64,000 nucleotides of DNA. Source: Bathynomus jamesi. Its lineage: Eukaryota; Arthropoda; Malacostraca; Isopoda; Cirolanidae. The stretch spans positions 321,001 to 385,000 of the forward strand of contig JAJOZX010000944.1 in the NCBI GenBank assembly GCA_023014485.1, in the 5' to 3' direction. The notes under the pieces are model-generated. The model worked only from the letters and a program-made list of their open reading frames with translations, was not told the DNA's origin and did not search any database. This document shows, piece by piece, positions 31,553 through 43,495 of this stretch; position 1 is the first letter of the stretch; the number at the start of each line of letters is the position of its first letter. The position numbers and the translations under genes are program-made.

Positions 31553-32944
31553 CACTACTGTGCAAAAGTCTTAGGCACCTTGTACAGTTGCGTTTTTTTT
31601 TAATAATTATGTTGAATATTTCAGCATGTTAGTGTTGTTTTATTATAAATATAAATTATAATGTATGGTCATTGTCAATAATCTGTTATTACTTATTAGG
31701 CAGCATAACGAAGAAAACGGAGGTTTCATCAAAACGTGCTACTGCTGGACATAGAAGCTGTGTGTTAAATTCCGTTCTAGGTACTATTTTACAAGATATT
31801 CTAAGCTCATTCAGTAACAGTTTATAAACAGAACTTCTATTGTATGTTTTTGTAATTATTTAATGCTCCTAACTAAATCTAAATGAAATTTAATTCTCTC
31901 TTTCTCCAGATAAAGGCATAAAATTTTACATTGGTTAAGTAATGGCTAAAATATCCATTTGCAACTCGACACCGGGTGGTATTATTGCACGGGCAGGGTC
32001 AATCTCAATCAGAAATATCGCGACAAACTGGGGTATCAAGATGTGGTATTCAAGCAATTTTGAAGAAACAGCGCGAAACAGGCAAAGTTGAAGATCGAAA
32101 ACGCAGTGGAAGGCCAAGGAAACTTCCTAAAAATGATGACACACACCTTAAGCTAACATCTCTCAGAAATAGACGAAAATCCAGTGCAGAACTTTTGGCA
32201 GAACTTGCCCAGACCTCAGGATTACAAACCCACTCATCAGAAATGGTCTTAATGGTTGAGTGGCAATCAAAAGCCATTTCTCAGGAAAGGAAAGAGTCAG
32301 AGGCTCAAATATGCTCAAAAGCACAAGAATTGGAATGCTGACCAGTGGAAAAGTGTCCTCTGAAGTGACGAGTCAAACTTTGGAATTTTTGGCACAAAGA
32401 GAAGACAGTATGTGAAAAGAAGAAACGGAGAACAATTCAAGGAAATGCGTTTGCAGCCAACAACTAAACATGGTGGAGGATCTATCCAAATTTGGGGCTG
32501 CATTTCAGCAAATGGTGTTGGGGATTTTGTCAAAATTGATGGAATACTGAATGCAGAAAGATACAGACAGATCCTAATTCATCATGCTGTGCCATCAGGT
32601 CGGAAATTAATTGGGCAAAATTTTATTTTTCAGAACGACAATGACCCTAAACATACTGCCAATGTAGTCAAAACCTATTTGGAGAATAAAAAAAAAAAAA
32701 AACGGAAACTCTCAACTGATGGAGTGGCCTCCCCAGAGCCCTGATTTAAATATTATTGAGGCTGTTTGGGATTATTTATTCAGAAAGAAGCAAGAAAGCA
32801 GCCAAAATCGAAAGAAGAGCTATGGCAGGTCCTTTTAGACGCATGGAACAACATTCCAGCAGATTTCTTACAAAACTCCAAGATAGCATTCCAAATCGAA
32901 TCGCAGCAGTTTTGCAGGAAAAAGCCGGTCACACAAAATACTGA
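31553..32944 (+). mobile_element. Tc1-like element, right end not found
   Basis: Left end CACTACTGTGCAAAAGTCTT after TA (31551-31552), then a Tc1 transposase pseudogene. No inverted copy of the left end was found downstream up to about 33.5 kb, so the right end is lost or too diverged for me to see. Confidence 0.75.
31942..32944 (+). pseudogene. Tc1 transposase
   Basis: ATG at 31942. After one early frameshift the HTH region reads VLLHGQGQSQSEISRQTGVS, and the GRPR hook reads RKRSGRPRKLPKNDD. Then SDESNFGIFGTKRRQY (first aspartate; a stop lies just before it), HGGGSIQIWGCISANGVGDF, FQNDNDPKHTANVVKTYL (second aspartate), a frameshift after a poly-A tract near 32695, LNIIEAVWDYLF (catalytic glutamate), and the end IAAVLQEKAGHTKY at 32944. 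All three acidic residues are visible. At least three breaks make it a pseudogene. Length (about 334 codons) is normal for the family. It belongs to a different Tc1 lineage from the 16.8-kb copy. Confidence 0.9.
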
Positions 32945-32960
32945 CTTCCGACAATTGTAA

Positions 32961-34260
32961 CTTTTCAGGTGTTACTTTCGCGAAATAATTTTCATATATA
33001 TGAAGAGGAAATTACATTCTAATGTAATTAATATTAGCATTCATAATACAAAAAACAAAGTATGGATAGGTCCATCGGTGCATTAGTTTTTAATAATAAT
33101 AATATAATAATAAAAAATAAAGCAGTAAACATCTGTCCCCCCTTAATCGAAATGACATCAATTCCAGTGAACTTTTGAAATATGATCTCTGTCAAAAGAA
33201 ATCCACAAAAATGGGCGTAAATAATCATTAAATTTCTTACTTTCGATCAATCACCCTCCCCTGTTTTAAGAACACTTCAATTAATGTGACCTCAGTTACT
33301 CGTACATAATAAAAACCATGTGAATGACATTAATAAGACTCAAAGTTTATTGTTTTTTTTATTATATTATTTACTGACCATGAACAATTTTATAAGCACG
33401 CGTCTATATATAAACGCGAATTTTGTAATGGGACAAAATGTGTCCTGGGAACAACTGCAGGAAGCTGGTTGAGAAATATCCCAATCTTTTGATTGAAGTT
33501 ATTCGAGCTAAATGTAGTCAATCACCATATTAATTATCTGTATTTAAACATCTGCTTAGCGTTAATTCCACATTTTTTTCTATTGCGTGTTGCATTTTGG
33601 CTTAGTTTACTCATTTTAGGGTTATGTCTAATAGATCTATCGTTTCAGAAAATACTTTTTTTTTTCCTTTAACCGTCACTAAGGCTTCAATCAAATCCAA
33701 TTTTTTTTTTTATTAGATTTTTGAGTATACTTAAACTTTTTTGTGCAAATGATCATCCACGCACGATAGGTACGTGGACAAAACATTTTGACCCCGACTA
33801 GCACGGCTCTTGTAAGGGCCATAACTTTTTTTATAATGGATGTATTCCGATATAAAAACAAAAATTCAATTTGGTCTATTTAAAAACTTTTCCAATCTCC
33901 TTTTGAATTCTATATAATATATATTACATCCGTTTAACGCATCGTTTCTAATATAAAAATAAGTACGGCCTTTCGTAACACGAGTAAAAACAAAATAAAG
34001 CCCAAAAGCAAACATGTTAATTATATTTTAAGTTTATTGCTAGACATGTGGGTTAACTACAGCTTTTATCAATCTTATGAAAGTAGAAAAAGGAGAGTGA
34101 AAAAATACACATTTTTTGAGCCCATTAAAATCTAACATCCAATCTAAAATCCTTCAGAATGTTCTCAATGCACTTGAAAGCAAACAAGTTGAATGTGTGT
34201 GTGTCAGTGATATTTTACATTATTTAATCACTTAAGGTTATACTTTAAATAAAAATTACT
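32961..34260. other. No gene seen
   Basis: AT-rich, no recognised feature. Confidence 0.5.
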
Positions 34261-34261
34261 T

Positions 34262-34606
<345 letters not shown>

Positions 34607-34686
34607 ATATATATTACTAAAAAAAGGTTGGTCGAAATTCTACACAAAGGTTGTGTAGTTTCATATTAAATGTAATTAGGTTAAAC

Positions 34687-34887
34687 CAGTGATGCACAAA
34701 CCCTGGCCCGCGGGCCAAATGTGTCCCCCACGGGTCTTTTCAGTGGCCCCACGGGTCTTTTCAATTCAATGAAAAGTTAGAATATAAGTGAGACCCAATT
34801 TATGACTTAGATGGAAAGTAAGTAGGCTAATACATTTAGTTATTTTCTTCACCTGGCCCTCACATCAAAAAAGTTTGTGCACCACTG
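34687..34887. mobile_element. hAT MITE with 8-bp duplication
   Basis: Ends CAGTGATGCACAAAC and reversed CAGTGGTGCACAAAC. Perfect duplication GGTTAAAC at 34679-34686 and 34888-34895. Confidence 0.95.
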
Positions 34888-35064
34888 GGTTAAACGGTAA
34901 TTAATTTTACTAAAATTAGTAAAAAAAAAGTTTTAATTGGTGCCATAAGTGTTAAATTTTACTTACCAGATTGGCAGAAATTTAACTTTAATTTTTTACA
35001 AACACCCAATTGAATCTTCATCCCTTTTCTGTCCTCTAACTCTCTAACGCGAGAGTCAATCGGT

Positions 35065-35285
35065 ATTTTCAATCTTTCACCTACTCAACCGGTCAACTCT
35101 GGAACAACCTTCCTCAATCCATCTTTCCCCACATCTACGACCTCCACTCTTTCAAAAGTAGTGTCCAAGCACCTCGAAACTCTGAATCTTGATTTCGGTT
35201 CTCTCCCCTCTCCTCCTAGATAGGGGAGGGGGTGGTATTTTGCGGGCGTTCACCCTTGGCCCCTCCTACCCGCATAAAAAAATTA
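35065..35285 (+). pseudogene. LINE C-terminal fragment with 3-prime end
   Basis: The frame reads QSFTYSTGQLWNNLPQSIFP, then IYDLHSFKSSVQAP and a stop. This is the W-N-x-L-P, F-K-x-x-V tail of a Jockey/RTE-like reverse transcriptase. A GC-rich 3-prime UTR (GGGAGGGGGTGGTATTTTGC) and an A-rich end follow near 35275-35287. Confidence 0.7.
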
Positions 35286-35299
35286 TTTTTACCAAAAAG

Positions 35300-36114
35300 T
35301 TGAGTAAAATCTAAATTCATCTCACTCTTTGTTCGTTCTTACTAGTTAAATAGGTTAAAATTTAAAGGAGGATATGGGTAGTTTGGTTTTATATACGAGG
35401 GCTGGGTAAAATAGGTATAATTACTACTAATAATAAAGCTAAGCGTAAATTTTAATTTATCTCAAAACTAATTATTAGTCGCTTATAACCTATCAATTTA
35501 TACCCTAACTCGTATTGTCATCCTCGCACCAGGGTATTGGGTACTGGGTATTTGAGTTATTTTCATCCCATAATCAACGAAAACTTATTTAAGACGCATT
35601 TTATCTTTATTTAATAGAATTCTAATAAGAAAAAAATAACCACACAAAATCTTTGATATAAATCTACAACTTCGAAAGGAACAATGATGATGGACATTGT
35701 TGCATCGGTAAAGCGGTTCGAAACTGGTAAAAAAGTATAAAAATCCCACAAATCTGTTAATTCGATTCGTGTAATGGGCGCACAATAGGCTATTGCGGGT
35801 AAACCAAAAAGCTACGTTTAATTTCCTTAAATATTATTTCTATATTAGAATTTTCAAATTCATCCTTATTTTAGTTATAAAAAGTATAAGTAATAAAAAC
35901 TACAAATTAAAAGTGTAAAAATACTAATCTTAAATTGAATTAATGAATATAAACTGAACTCCTAATTGCATTGGTTTATTTTGAGCCGAGTTTTATCTTA
36001 CAGTACCAAATTAAAAGTTCAAAAACACCATAAAATAGAGTAAAATATATTCACCAATACTATTCGGACTATCAAATGCTTTAATAAATAGATCGAAACT
36101 GACAAATATGTTTA

Positions 36115-36151
<37 letters not shown>

Positions 36152-36344
36152 CCAACAGCGATGACGACCCGAAAGTTACATCTGCTTTGCCACATCCAAA
36201 GGTAGAACTAATATCTGCTTAACATACAGCTTACGTTAACTACGTTTGAATACATTTCGTACCATAATGTTAACTCAAGGGCAATTTCTGTTTAGCATCG
36301 AATCCACATTACTCGAAACTGCACTCGCAGTGCCGAGCTATTAA
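35300..36344. other. No gene seen
   Basis: AT-rich; (AAT)n at about 36118-36150. Confidence 0.5.
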
Positions 36345-36515
36345 TATGACGATCCTAGGTAATCCCGAGTTTGTGTCTCGGCGGGGACTTCAGATTTCAG
36401 TGACTAAGGTGCTTCCATGGGTCTTCTTTCAGGGTAATGGTTCGACTTCCACGTAAATCTGTAGGTCCCCTCCGTCACATGACCTTAGATGTTGCAAAAA
36501 AGGTTAAACAATTTC
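36345..36515 (+). repeat. SINE with the CCTCCGTCA tail
   Basis: Core GTTCGACTTCCACGTAAATC then TGTAGGTCCCCTCCGTCA, tail ATGACCTTAGATGTTGC and AAGGTTAAACAA. The head (CCCGAGTTTGTGTCTCGG) is more tRNA-like than 5S-like and is eroded. Confidence 0.7.
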
Positions 36516-36663
36516 TAACATGATTGTCTTATCGCAACTGTCTAAGTAACTAATGCAGTAATTTGAACCACCTTTGGGCGAGAGCTAATTTCACACAAAA
36601 GCTGGGTAGATTAGTACCAAAATTCGGGTTTTAAAAAATTATTCATATATATATATATATATA

Positions 36664-37930
36664 CGAGGGCCACAACATATTTTGCCCCACCTTTTTTTCT
36701 TCTTTCCAAGTTTCCTTTAAGTTCCAAAAATTTTGTACACAAGTAGTTACATACCTTCTTTACAAGTTTTTATTTTTCCACACAGTCTCCATCCTTTTCT
36801 ACGGCTGGCTGGCTCTTCCGCTGGAGCCACCTCTTAACTTCCTCAACAACCTCATCGTCACTGAAACTCTTCCACGAATAGCATCCTTCATTGGCCCAAA
36901 CAAATGGAAGTCTGAAGGTGCTAGATCCGGGCTGTATGGAGGGTGGGGTAACACAGTCAAGCGCATTTTTGTGATGGCCTCTTGTTTGCAAACTGTTGTG
37001 TGGTCTTGCATTATTGTGCAAAAGAAGGACGTCTTCCAGTTTCCTCTCCGGTCGAACTCGCTTTATAGTCTCTGGAGTCTCTGTAGGATAGCAATATATG
37101 CCTCTGGGTTCATTGTTTGTCCTTTCTTCTTCATGTCCCAGAAGATGGTAGCCATAACCTTTCGTTCAGAGGGGAGCCATTTTGAACTTTTTCTTGAGTG
37201 GGGAGTCTGCGTGATGCCACTCCGTGGATTGGCGTTTTGTTTCAGGTTCAAAGTGGTGTACCAAAGTCACAATTTGTAAAAGGAAGTCATCTCCTTCTGT
37301 CTCGTATCGAAAACCAACTTTTCAGAAAATTTCTTTTCGTTGGGTTTTGTGATCTTCAGTCAGTTCGCGAGAAACAAACCGTGAACACACTTTTGAGTAT
37401 CCCAGTTGCCGAATTATCGTATTCACACTTCCTTCACTTGTTCCTAGCTCCAGTGATAGCTCCTCGTATGTGACGCGCCGATTTGATCGAACGATGCTGT
37501 TAGCACGTTGCAGTGAGAGATGCGACAGCCGATGCCGGGCGACCGCTGCGTGGCTCATCATCGAGGCTAGTTCTCCCTCTCTCTCCGATGATCTCATACG
37601 TTTAGACCAGAGTCCAACTGTGCTTCGATCAACAAACGCATCTCCGTAAATGTTTTGTGGACGTTTGTAAATATTTCCAACTGTTTCCTTCTCTGCGGTT
37701 AAGAACTCGATAACAGCACGATCACTGTCAGACGCCATTTTCGAAATTGTGTTAACCATCGTTTTTGTACAAGGGCGTTTAAAAGCGGTTTTATACAAGG
37801 AGGGGAGGTTCAAACTGGAAAAATCCAGTTATGTGAAGCGCAGAAAGTTCAATCTTACGGCCCAAAAGACATTTCAATCCCATGGCCTATTATTTAGGGT
37901 GGGGCAAAATATATTGAGTGCCCCCTAGAG
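36664..37930 (-). mobile_element. Mariner element
   Basis: The ends carry an inverted block: left ATATTTTGCCCCACC (36678-36692), and right the reverse of GGTGGGGCAAAATATATT (37898 on), with about 28-bp ends. A full-length mariner transposase pseudogene lies between on the minus strand. A (TA)n run precedes the left end. Confidence 0.85.
36770..37738 (-). pseudogene. Mariner transposase with D-to-N in the catalytic core
   Basis: Starts MASDSDRAVIEFLTAEKETV at 37738. HTH and linker: YGDAFVDRSTVGLWSKRM, then RVTYEELSLELGTSEGSVNT. After a frameshift near 37320: TEWHHADSPLKKKFKM and KAYGY-type blocks, then DVLLLHNNARPHNSLQT, where mariners normally have HDNARPH, so the second catalytic aspartate is N. 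In a third frame, PYSPDLAPSDFHLFGPMKD gives the third aspartate. The end is WLQRKSQPAVEKDGDCVEK. Length is near the usual 345. Frameshifts and the lost aspartate both rule out activity. Confidence 0.9.
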
Positions 37931-38087
37931 TGTGTGTGTGTTACAAAGGTAATTATTTCAAGTAATAAGTAAAAACAAAAGTTAAGGCAAAACCTTATCT
38001 TTCCCCAAGAAGTAACAGCAACACACCATTTTCTTAATTTTTCGCCCATTTTATATACATACGAGTATATATATATATATATATATA

Positions 38088-38209
38088 CCTTGGTTTTGCT
38101 TCCGCCCGAATTGTTCATTCTGACGAAGGTCAAGTTTGTCACTCCACTTTAGACCTACAGTTTAACGTGGAATCCGAACCACGCCGCCACCAACAGCCCA
38201 GCGTCTTAA

Positions 38210-38216
<7 letters not shown>
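38088..38216 (-). repeat. tRNA-SINE, core and tail
   Basis: Reversed: AACTGTAGGTCTAAAGTGG, CTTGACCTTCGTCAGAATGA, ACAATTCGGGCGGAAGC. Truncated at the second tRNA-like unit, where a (TA)n run begins (38219-38302). Confidence 0.8.
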
Positions 38217-38218
<2 letters not shown>

Positions 38219-38279
<61 letters not shown>

Positions 38280-38302
38280 TATATATAATATATATATATA
38301 TA
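38219..38302. repeat. (TA)n microsatellite
   Basis: Nearly pure TA run. Confidence 0.95.
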
Positions 38303-38305
38303 TCA

Positions 38306-39065
38306 CAGAGTGGGCCGTAAGTTTCCATACATAGGAAAAATTAAACGTTTGTTTTTATGTTTCAGATACCCTAAGAATATGCGTTTGACGTAAGATCTTG
38401 TTTACTGATGAAGCAAATTTTTACGTCAATGGAGAGGTTAATCGGCAAAACATACGTTATTGGAGTAATGCTAACCCTAACTGGCTGAGTCCGACGAAGA
38501 TGCAAGGTGCCGGTAAAGTGATGGTGTGGGCCGGGATATGGGGTGACAGAATTATTGGACCAATTTTTGTCAGTGGAAATCTTAATGCCGAAAGGTATCT
38601 TAACATGTTGCAATAAGAGATTTTCCCATCCCTGCTAAACGAGGAAGGTAACTTCCCAGTTTACTTCCAGCAAGATGGAGCTCCACCTCATTATGGTCTT
38701 CACGTGCGTCGGTATTTGGATCAGCAGCAGTTTCCGGATGCTTGGATTGGTCGCGTGGTCCTGTGGAGTGGCCTCCCAGATCCCCAGATCTCACCCCCCC
38801 TTGATTTCTATCTTTCGGGGCACTTGAAGGCCATGGTGTATCAGGAAAAGATACGAGACATAATTCATCTAAAGGAACGTATCACCAACGCCATTACAAG
38901 CATACGTCAACTGTGCTAATGCGTGTTCATCAACAGTGGGAACACGTATTGAAATGTGTTTTCAAAACAATGGCAACCATGTAGAGCATATTATATAAAT
39001 AAAAATGGTTGTCCATAAAAAAAATGTTTATTTTTCCTATGTATGGAAACTTACGGCCCACCCTG
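38306..39065 (+). mobile_element. Mariner-like element
   Basis: Left CAGAGTGGGCCGTAAGTTTC and reversed right CAGGGTGGGCCGTAAGTTTC, followed inward by CATACATAGGAAAAA in both. TA follows the right end; the left flank has mutated. It carries a truncated transposase. Confidence 0.88.
38398..38919 (+). pseudogene. IS630/mariner-like transposase, N-terminus missing
   Basis: Begins in the catalytic core: [18 protein letters not shown] (first aspartate), then [20 protein letters not shown] stop sits at 38614-38616. It continues PSLLNEEGNFPVYFQQDGAP (second aspartate), PHYGLHVRRYLDQQQF and WIGR. The third acidic block, normally SPDLTPLDF, is damaged (SPPLDFYLSGHLKAMVY). The end is LKERITNAITSI. No HTH is present. 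It belongs to the same family as the 14.5- and 18.3-kb copies, though not the same element, since the termini differ. Confidence 0.85.
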
Positions 39066-39074
39066 TATATATAT

Positions 39075-39105
<31 letters not shown>

Positions 39106-39431
39106 GTGGTGGTGTAATGGTTAGCGTCGCTGACTACGAATCCATCGGCATCGAGACTTGGTGACGACAGGTGAGCGCGCAGCAAAACCCAGCTGTTCAT
39201 CCTTCCACACAAAAATTGGTTGGTAAATAATGGGTACCCTGGGTAGCCTTGTGTTTAAGACGCTAGGCTGCTGATCGGGAGGTCGTGATATCGAGTCCGG
39301 GCGAGGACTTTATATATTTCTGACCGCCCGTGGTGTGACATTGTTCGGATTCCACGTTGAACTGTAGTCTAAGGTGGTGACAAGCTTGACCTTCGTCAGA
39401 GTGAACAATTCGGGCTGAAGCAAACCAAGGT
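39106..39431 (+). repeat. Dimeric tRNA-derived SINE
   Basis: Head 1 GGTGTAATGGTTAGCGTCGC; head 2 GTTTAAGACGCTAGGCTGCT with box B-like GATATCGAGTCC; core GTTCGGATTCCACGTTGAAC; tail AAGCTTGACCTTCGTCAGAG. It sits between (TA)n and (GT)n. Confidence 0.88.
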
Positions 39432-39543
39432 GTGTGTGTGTGTGTCGAAAGTAGTAAATCAATGTATGCTTAACTTTTTTGCCCAAGTTACCTTCAAGGA
39501 GTTTGATACTTTGACATTTTTGCCAAGAACGGTGTAATTATTA

Positions 39544-39560
39544 TTATTATTTATATATAT

Positions 39561-39602
<42 letters not shown>
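39544..39602. repeat. (TA)n microsatellite
   Basis: Imperfect, then pure, TA. Confidence 0.95.
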
Positions 39603-39605
<3 letters not shown>

Positions 39606-40440
39606 AAAGGGCACTCGTCCGATCAACATTGTCGAGAAAAATCTTCGGCCTTTGAGAATCGCAAAGCAGAAAATCAAGAGACGGATGGTATATATCCACA
39701 AACCAGAATGGTGTCATAGCGAAAATTTGTGCGCGCATTTGTGTGTCGCCATGATGAAAATATATGTTCACGTATGAAATAAGTTTAGATTTTTATAACT
39801 TGATATCGGAAATCCCTTATGAAGCTTAGTAAATTGGGAGGTAATTGTGAGGCAATTGCGAGGCCAATACAGTATTATCTATGTCAATGAGGCATTTGAA
39901 TCTATAAAGCGCACCAAGAATTTCGGGAGGATGCTGCACAAAAGCAACCATGAGGAGGGAAGGATCCTCCGTTTTCCCTTCAATTAGTAGTATCACCCTC
40001 CCACAGTCATATCAGCCCTATATACAGTGACCATTTTGCCCACAATTCTTAATACATACACACACACAATATATATAAGAGCATTGTCAAAAATGAGAAC
40101 ACTGCGTTTTCTGGCGTTTTTTTACTTGTCACTTAGCCACTTATTCCTAGGAGGGTCTCGTATGTCTGCACGAAAACCGTATCAAGGTCAAAACTTGAAT
40201 AGTTTCTGGCTCCCACATTCCTACAAAGAAAAATTTCTCGAGTGAAGAGTCTTCCATCAAGTATTAAGAGAGTATTCTTAAGACTTGTTTTCTTAGACTG
40301 CAAGTACGTAAATGAGAAATAAAGAATTATCTAAGCAGAAGGACGAAAAGACAAAAATGAAAGGGAGAGGATAGTTTCTTTTGTCCGAAGTTCTGAAAAT
40401 AATGAATTTCGGCTAAAGCTAAAGTTCAAATAGAGTGAAA
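39603..40440. other. No gene seen
   Basis: No recognised coding or repeat signal. Confidence 0.5.
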
Positions 40441-40565
40441 ATGAGGCGTCCGGAGTAGGAGTGACGAAGCCGCCATATGTTCGAAAAGTTTTTTTTTTTT
40501 TTTGTATCACCATTTTCTTGTGACATTTGTCTGCGCAGTGAATAATATACGCTTACCGACGCTCC
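40441..40565 (+). repeat. Single arm of the 45.1-kb foldback repeat
   Basis: Begins ATGAGGCGTCCGGAGTAGGA, then GTGACGAAGCCGCCATATG, and later CACCATTTTCTTGTGACATT and CAGTGAATAATATAC. These blocks match, in the same order, one arm of the palindrome at 45075-45359. A poly-T tract interrupts it. Confidence 0.8.
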
Positions 40566-40671
40566 GCAACGTTTGGAAATAGCACCGATGTTGTATTAAC
40601 TCTTTTACTCGATATCACCCCCAAAATCACCTCCCAAAGTATGGCAGACCGGTTGTGAAACACCCTGTATA

Positions 40672-40755
40672 TGTATGTATATATGTATGTATATATGTAT
40701 GTATATATGTATGTATATATATATATATATTATATATATATATATGTGTGTGTGT
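40672..40755. repeat. (TATG)n/(TA)n/(GT)n microsatellite
   Basis: TATGTATA units followed by TA and GT. Confidence 0.95.
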
Positions 40756-40759
40756 CATT

Positions 40760-41216
40760 GTTCTAAGAAAATCCTCCTATTAACAAATTATATTTTGCCA
40801 AAATTAACCTTGTATAACATTACGTAACTAAAATGAATAAAATATAAACCACGCCAAATTAACTTAGGGGCGCTGTGTGTGTATGTCCGACCAGACACAT
40901 CTACATATACGGTATGCATATCTTGAAGCCGGTTTCCATGTGCGTGATATAAAAGCATTATGGAACCGTACACGCACACTTCATATCTACCTCATACACC
41001 GCAATATGCGCTACGTTATAAAGTGACAAGAGTAAACATCTGAGAAATGAAGGTCACCCCCGTTCTCGTGTGCCAGGCTGGAACGCTGTCGATTGTAGTT
41101 ATCTGTAGTTTTAAAGCTTTGGTTAGGTTCCCGCGTTTAATTGTGGTTCTCTCTTAAAACATACAATCTTTTTGAATAATTGCGAGCCAGTGTTTCATTT
41201 AATATTTGAAGAAATT
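40760..41216. other. No gene seen
   Basis: No supported feature. Confidence 0.5.
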
Positions 41217-41579
41217 ACGGTGGCGCTCGTAAATATTAGTACAGAGGAATATTTCAGTTATATTTGCCCTTATCTTTCGTACCATGCATTGGATAATTAT
41301 AAAAAGTTTACCGTTCGTTTGGAAAAATTTAACAAATAAAAATTTAGTTTAACTCCACATATAATGTAAAACATCAAAGAATTTCAGGAAAATAAAATAA
41401 GTTAAAATGCAACAGTTTTCGTACACTTATTTACAAAATTACTTAATACTTTGTGTGTCCACCTTAGGTTTGAAGAATTTAAAATCGCTATCAGTAGTTG
41501 GCTATTTACTGATTAGGGACTGTTGGCAATTTTGAATTCTAGAATTTTCTTTAGAAGAATGAGCTAAAATTTCTACTGA

Positions 41580-41668
41580 GAGATGTCGAAGCCCTGTAAA
41601 AAAAATACCCAAAGCGAATCATTGAAGTCATTCAAACAAACGGTGGACACAAAGTATTAAATAGTTTT
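41580..41668 (+). pseudogene. Tc1 transposase C-terminus
   Basis: Reads YPKRIIEVIQTNGGHKVLN before a stop, the standard Tc1 ending (basic helix, then N-G-G-H). A stop codon lies a few residues upstream. The rest of the gene is deleted. Confidence 0.75.
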
Positions 41669-41679
41669 GTAAATAAATG

Positions 41680-42267
41680 GGATCTTTTCTTGGGGGCTAG
41701 CAGCGAATTTTAATGAAAATCGGTACACTAATGTAGTTTTGGTCACTCATTTCAAAAACAACTTTTTTTGGAGAAATGAAAAACAAACATGTTAGAGCGC
41801 TTTAAATAATTAGTGTGTTTTTAACGAAAATATCATGACTTAACCTAACCAGTCGTCAAGGGCGTACAGTTGACCTAACCGGGCATTAATTCTTGATTTT
41901 TCTGCTACTTTTACATATCTGCTAGGATCCTTCAAAAAACGTATTCTTCGTAAAGTTGCACTTTTTACCGTTTGACCGACGCTTTTGGCAACGAAAGAAC
42001 TGGGTATTCTTATCAAAGGAACACACTTTCCCACACTTAGAGCACTTTTTCATAAACAGTAGCAGTTTGTGACTGGTTAAATTTAACACAATACTCTCTA
42101 ACTAGTTTTTTAAGCTAGTTAAAACACATTAATTATTTAAAGTGCTCTAACATGTTTGTTCTTCATTTCTCCAAAAAAAAAAAGTTATTTTTGAAATCAG
42201 TGACCAAAACTACATTAGTACCGATTTTCATTAAAATTCATTGCTAGCCCCCAAACGGAAAAGACCC
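41680..42267 (-). mobile_element. Merlin-like element, 8-bp duplication
   Basis: Perfect duplication AATAAATG (41672-41679 and 42268-42275). The inverted repeats are about 145 bp (GGATCTTTTCTTGGGGGC on the left; reversed right GGGTCTTTTCCGTTTGGGG), starting with GG. The enclosed ORF has a zinc ribbon like that of IS1595/ISXO2 and Merlin transposases. Merlin elements make 8-9 bp duplications, which fits. Confidence 0.72.
41932..42053 (-). pseudogene. Zinc-ribbon N-terminus of Merlin-like transposase
   Basis: ATG at 42053 reads MKKCSKCGKVCSFDKNTQFF, then RCQKRRSNGKKCNFTKNTFF, EGS and a stop at 41932. C-x2-C ... C ... C with R-C-Q and [NT]-x-F-F-x-x-S is the ISXO2-like zinc ribbon at the start of IS1595/Merlin transposases. 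The DDE domain is absent, so the element is non-autonomous. Confidence 0.65.
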
Positions 42268-42489
42268 AATAAATGTACGAAAACTTTTGCTTTCCCCCGC
42301 GCCTTCAAATTCTTTGATATTTTACAGTATATGTTGGAGTTAAAATAATTTTATTTGTTAAAATTGTCCAAACGAACGGTAAACTTTTCATAACTATCGT
42401 ATGCAATGCATGGTACAAAAGATAAGGACGAATATAACCGAAATATTTCTCTGCACGAATATTTATGAGCGCCACTGTACATAGGATAG

Positions 42490-43140
42490 TCCGTAAATCC
42501 TAATTAACCTTCCTTTCGATACAATGTATCAGTAAAATTTAACCTAGATACATTACAGTGGTTGGCCACAATGGAACTGCGCGTTCAATACAAAAAAATA
42601 ATAATTTGCTGCCCATGTAACCCAACTCTCGCGTTTTGGTATCTGCAATTTTCATGTATGCGAGATAAAAGTATTAATAAATATGACTTGAATTTTAGTT
42701 ATACAAATGGTTGTATTAATAAAGCAAATAAACTCCTCATTAAAAACAAAAATAGCGATAAAAACCGAAGCTTATTATTATTATTATTTATCAAGTATAG
42801 AACACCGGTACGAGTGAAGTATAGAAATAAATGAAGAAAAGTGTTGAAAATTTGTAGATAAATGTATAGAAATTTTTTAGATAAGGTATAACAGTAGTTG
42901 TGGAATTTAGTGTGACCTATGAGTAATAATAAAAGCAAATAATACGAAAAAAATAAGGATATAAAAAAGAGCTAAACAAAGACTGTTCTTTCACCAGTGG
43001 TCTTCCACCTTCAATTTTACTTTTCAAATGGTCCTTAATTAAAAAATGAGAAGGATCTAAATAACAAACCTTTACTCATTAGTAATAGTTTCATTGTTTT
43101 ATTTGAAATTGATGCACGATAGGTGCAAATACAGAAATAA
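42490..43140. other. No gene seen
   Basis: AT-rich, no motif. Confidence 0.5.
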
Positions 43141-43143
43141 ATA

Positions 43144-43303
43144 AATAAATATAAGTAAATAAATAAATAAATAAAAATATATATACACACTATATAAGTG
43201 GCGTGCAGTCAGGGTAAGCGGGGCATGCGCCGCTTACCCAGTTAAAAGTCAAATTACAAAAAGTCAGTATATTGCTACAGTAATCGAAGTTATTATGCTT
43301 GTA

Positions 43304-43357
<54 letters not shown>
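43144..43357. repeat. (AAAT)n and (GT)n with a hAT-like end between
   Basis: Simple repeats at 43137-43172 and 43308-43357. Between them, AGTGGCGTGCAGTCAGGG (43198) and GCGCCGCTTACCC resemble a hAT-type terminus, but no partner end or duplication was found. Confidence 0.5.
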
Positions 43358-43495
43358 ACAGAAATTAAAAATTTATATTGCATATGATGTATGAAACAAC
43401 ATCGAATGCTATTCCCTAACTGAAACTACTACATAAGAGGAACATGATTTATGGATACACGAGTGCTTCATTTATTGATCTATAAAGTGCATATA

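Larger units (their letters stand above)
41219..42477 (+). mobile_element. Tc1-like deletion derivative with long inverted repeats
   Basis: Left CGGTGGCGCTCGTAAATATT and reversed right CAGTGGCGCTCATAAATATT, TA on both sides (41217-41218, 42478-42479). The inverted repeats extend about 200-250 bp. A transposase tail remains at 41580-41668. A Merlin-like element is inserted at 41680. Confidence 0.87.
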
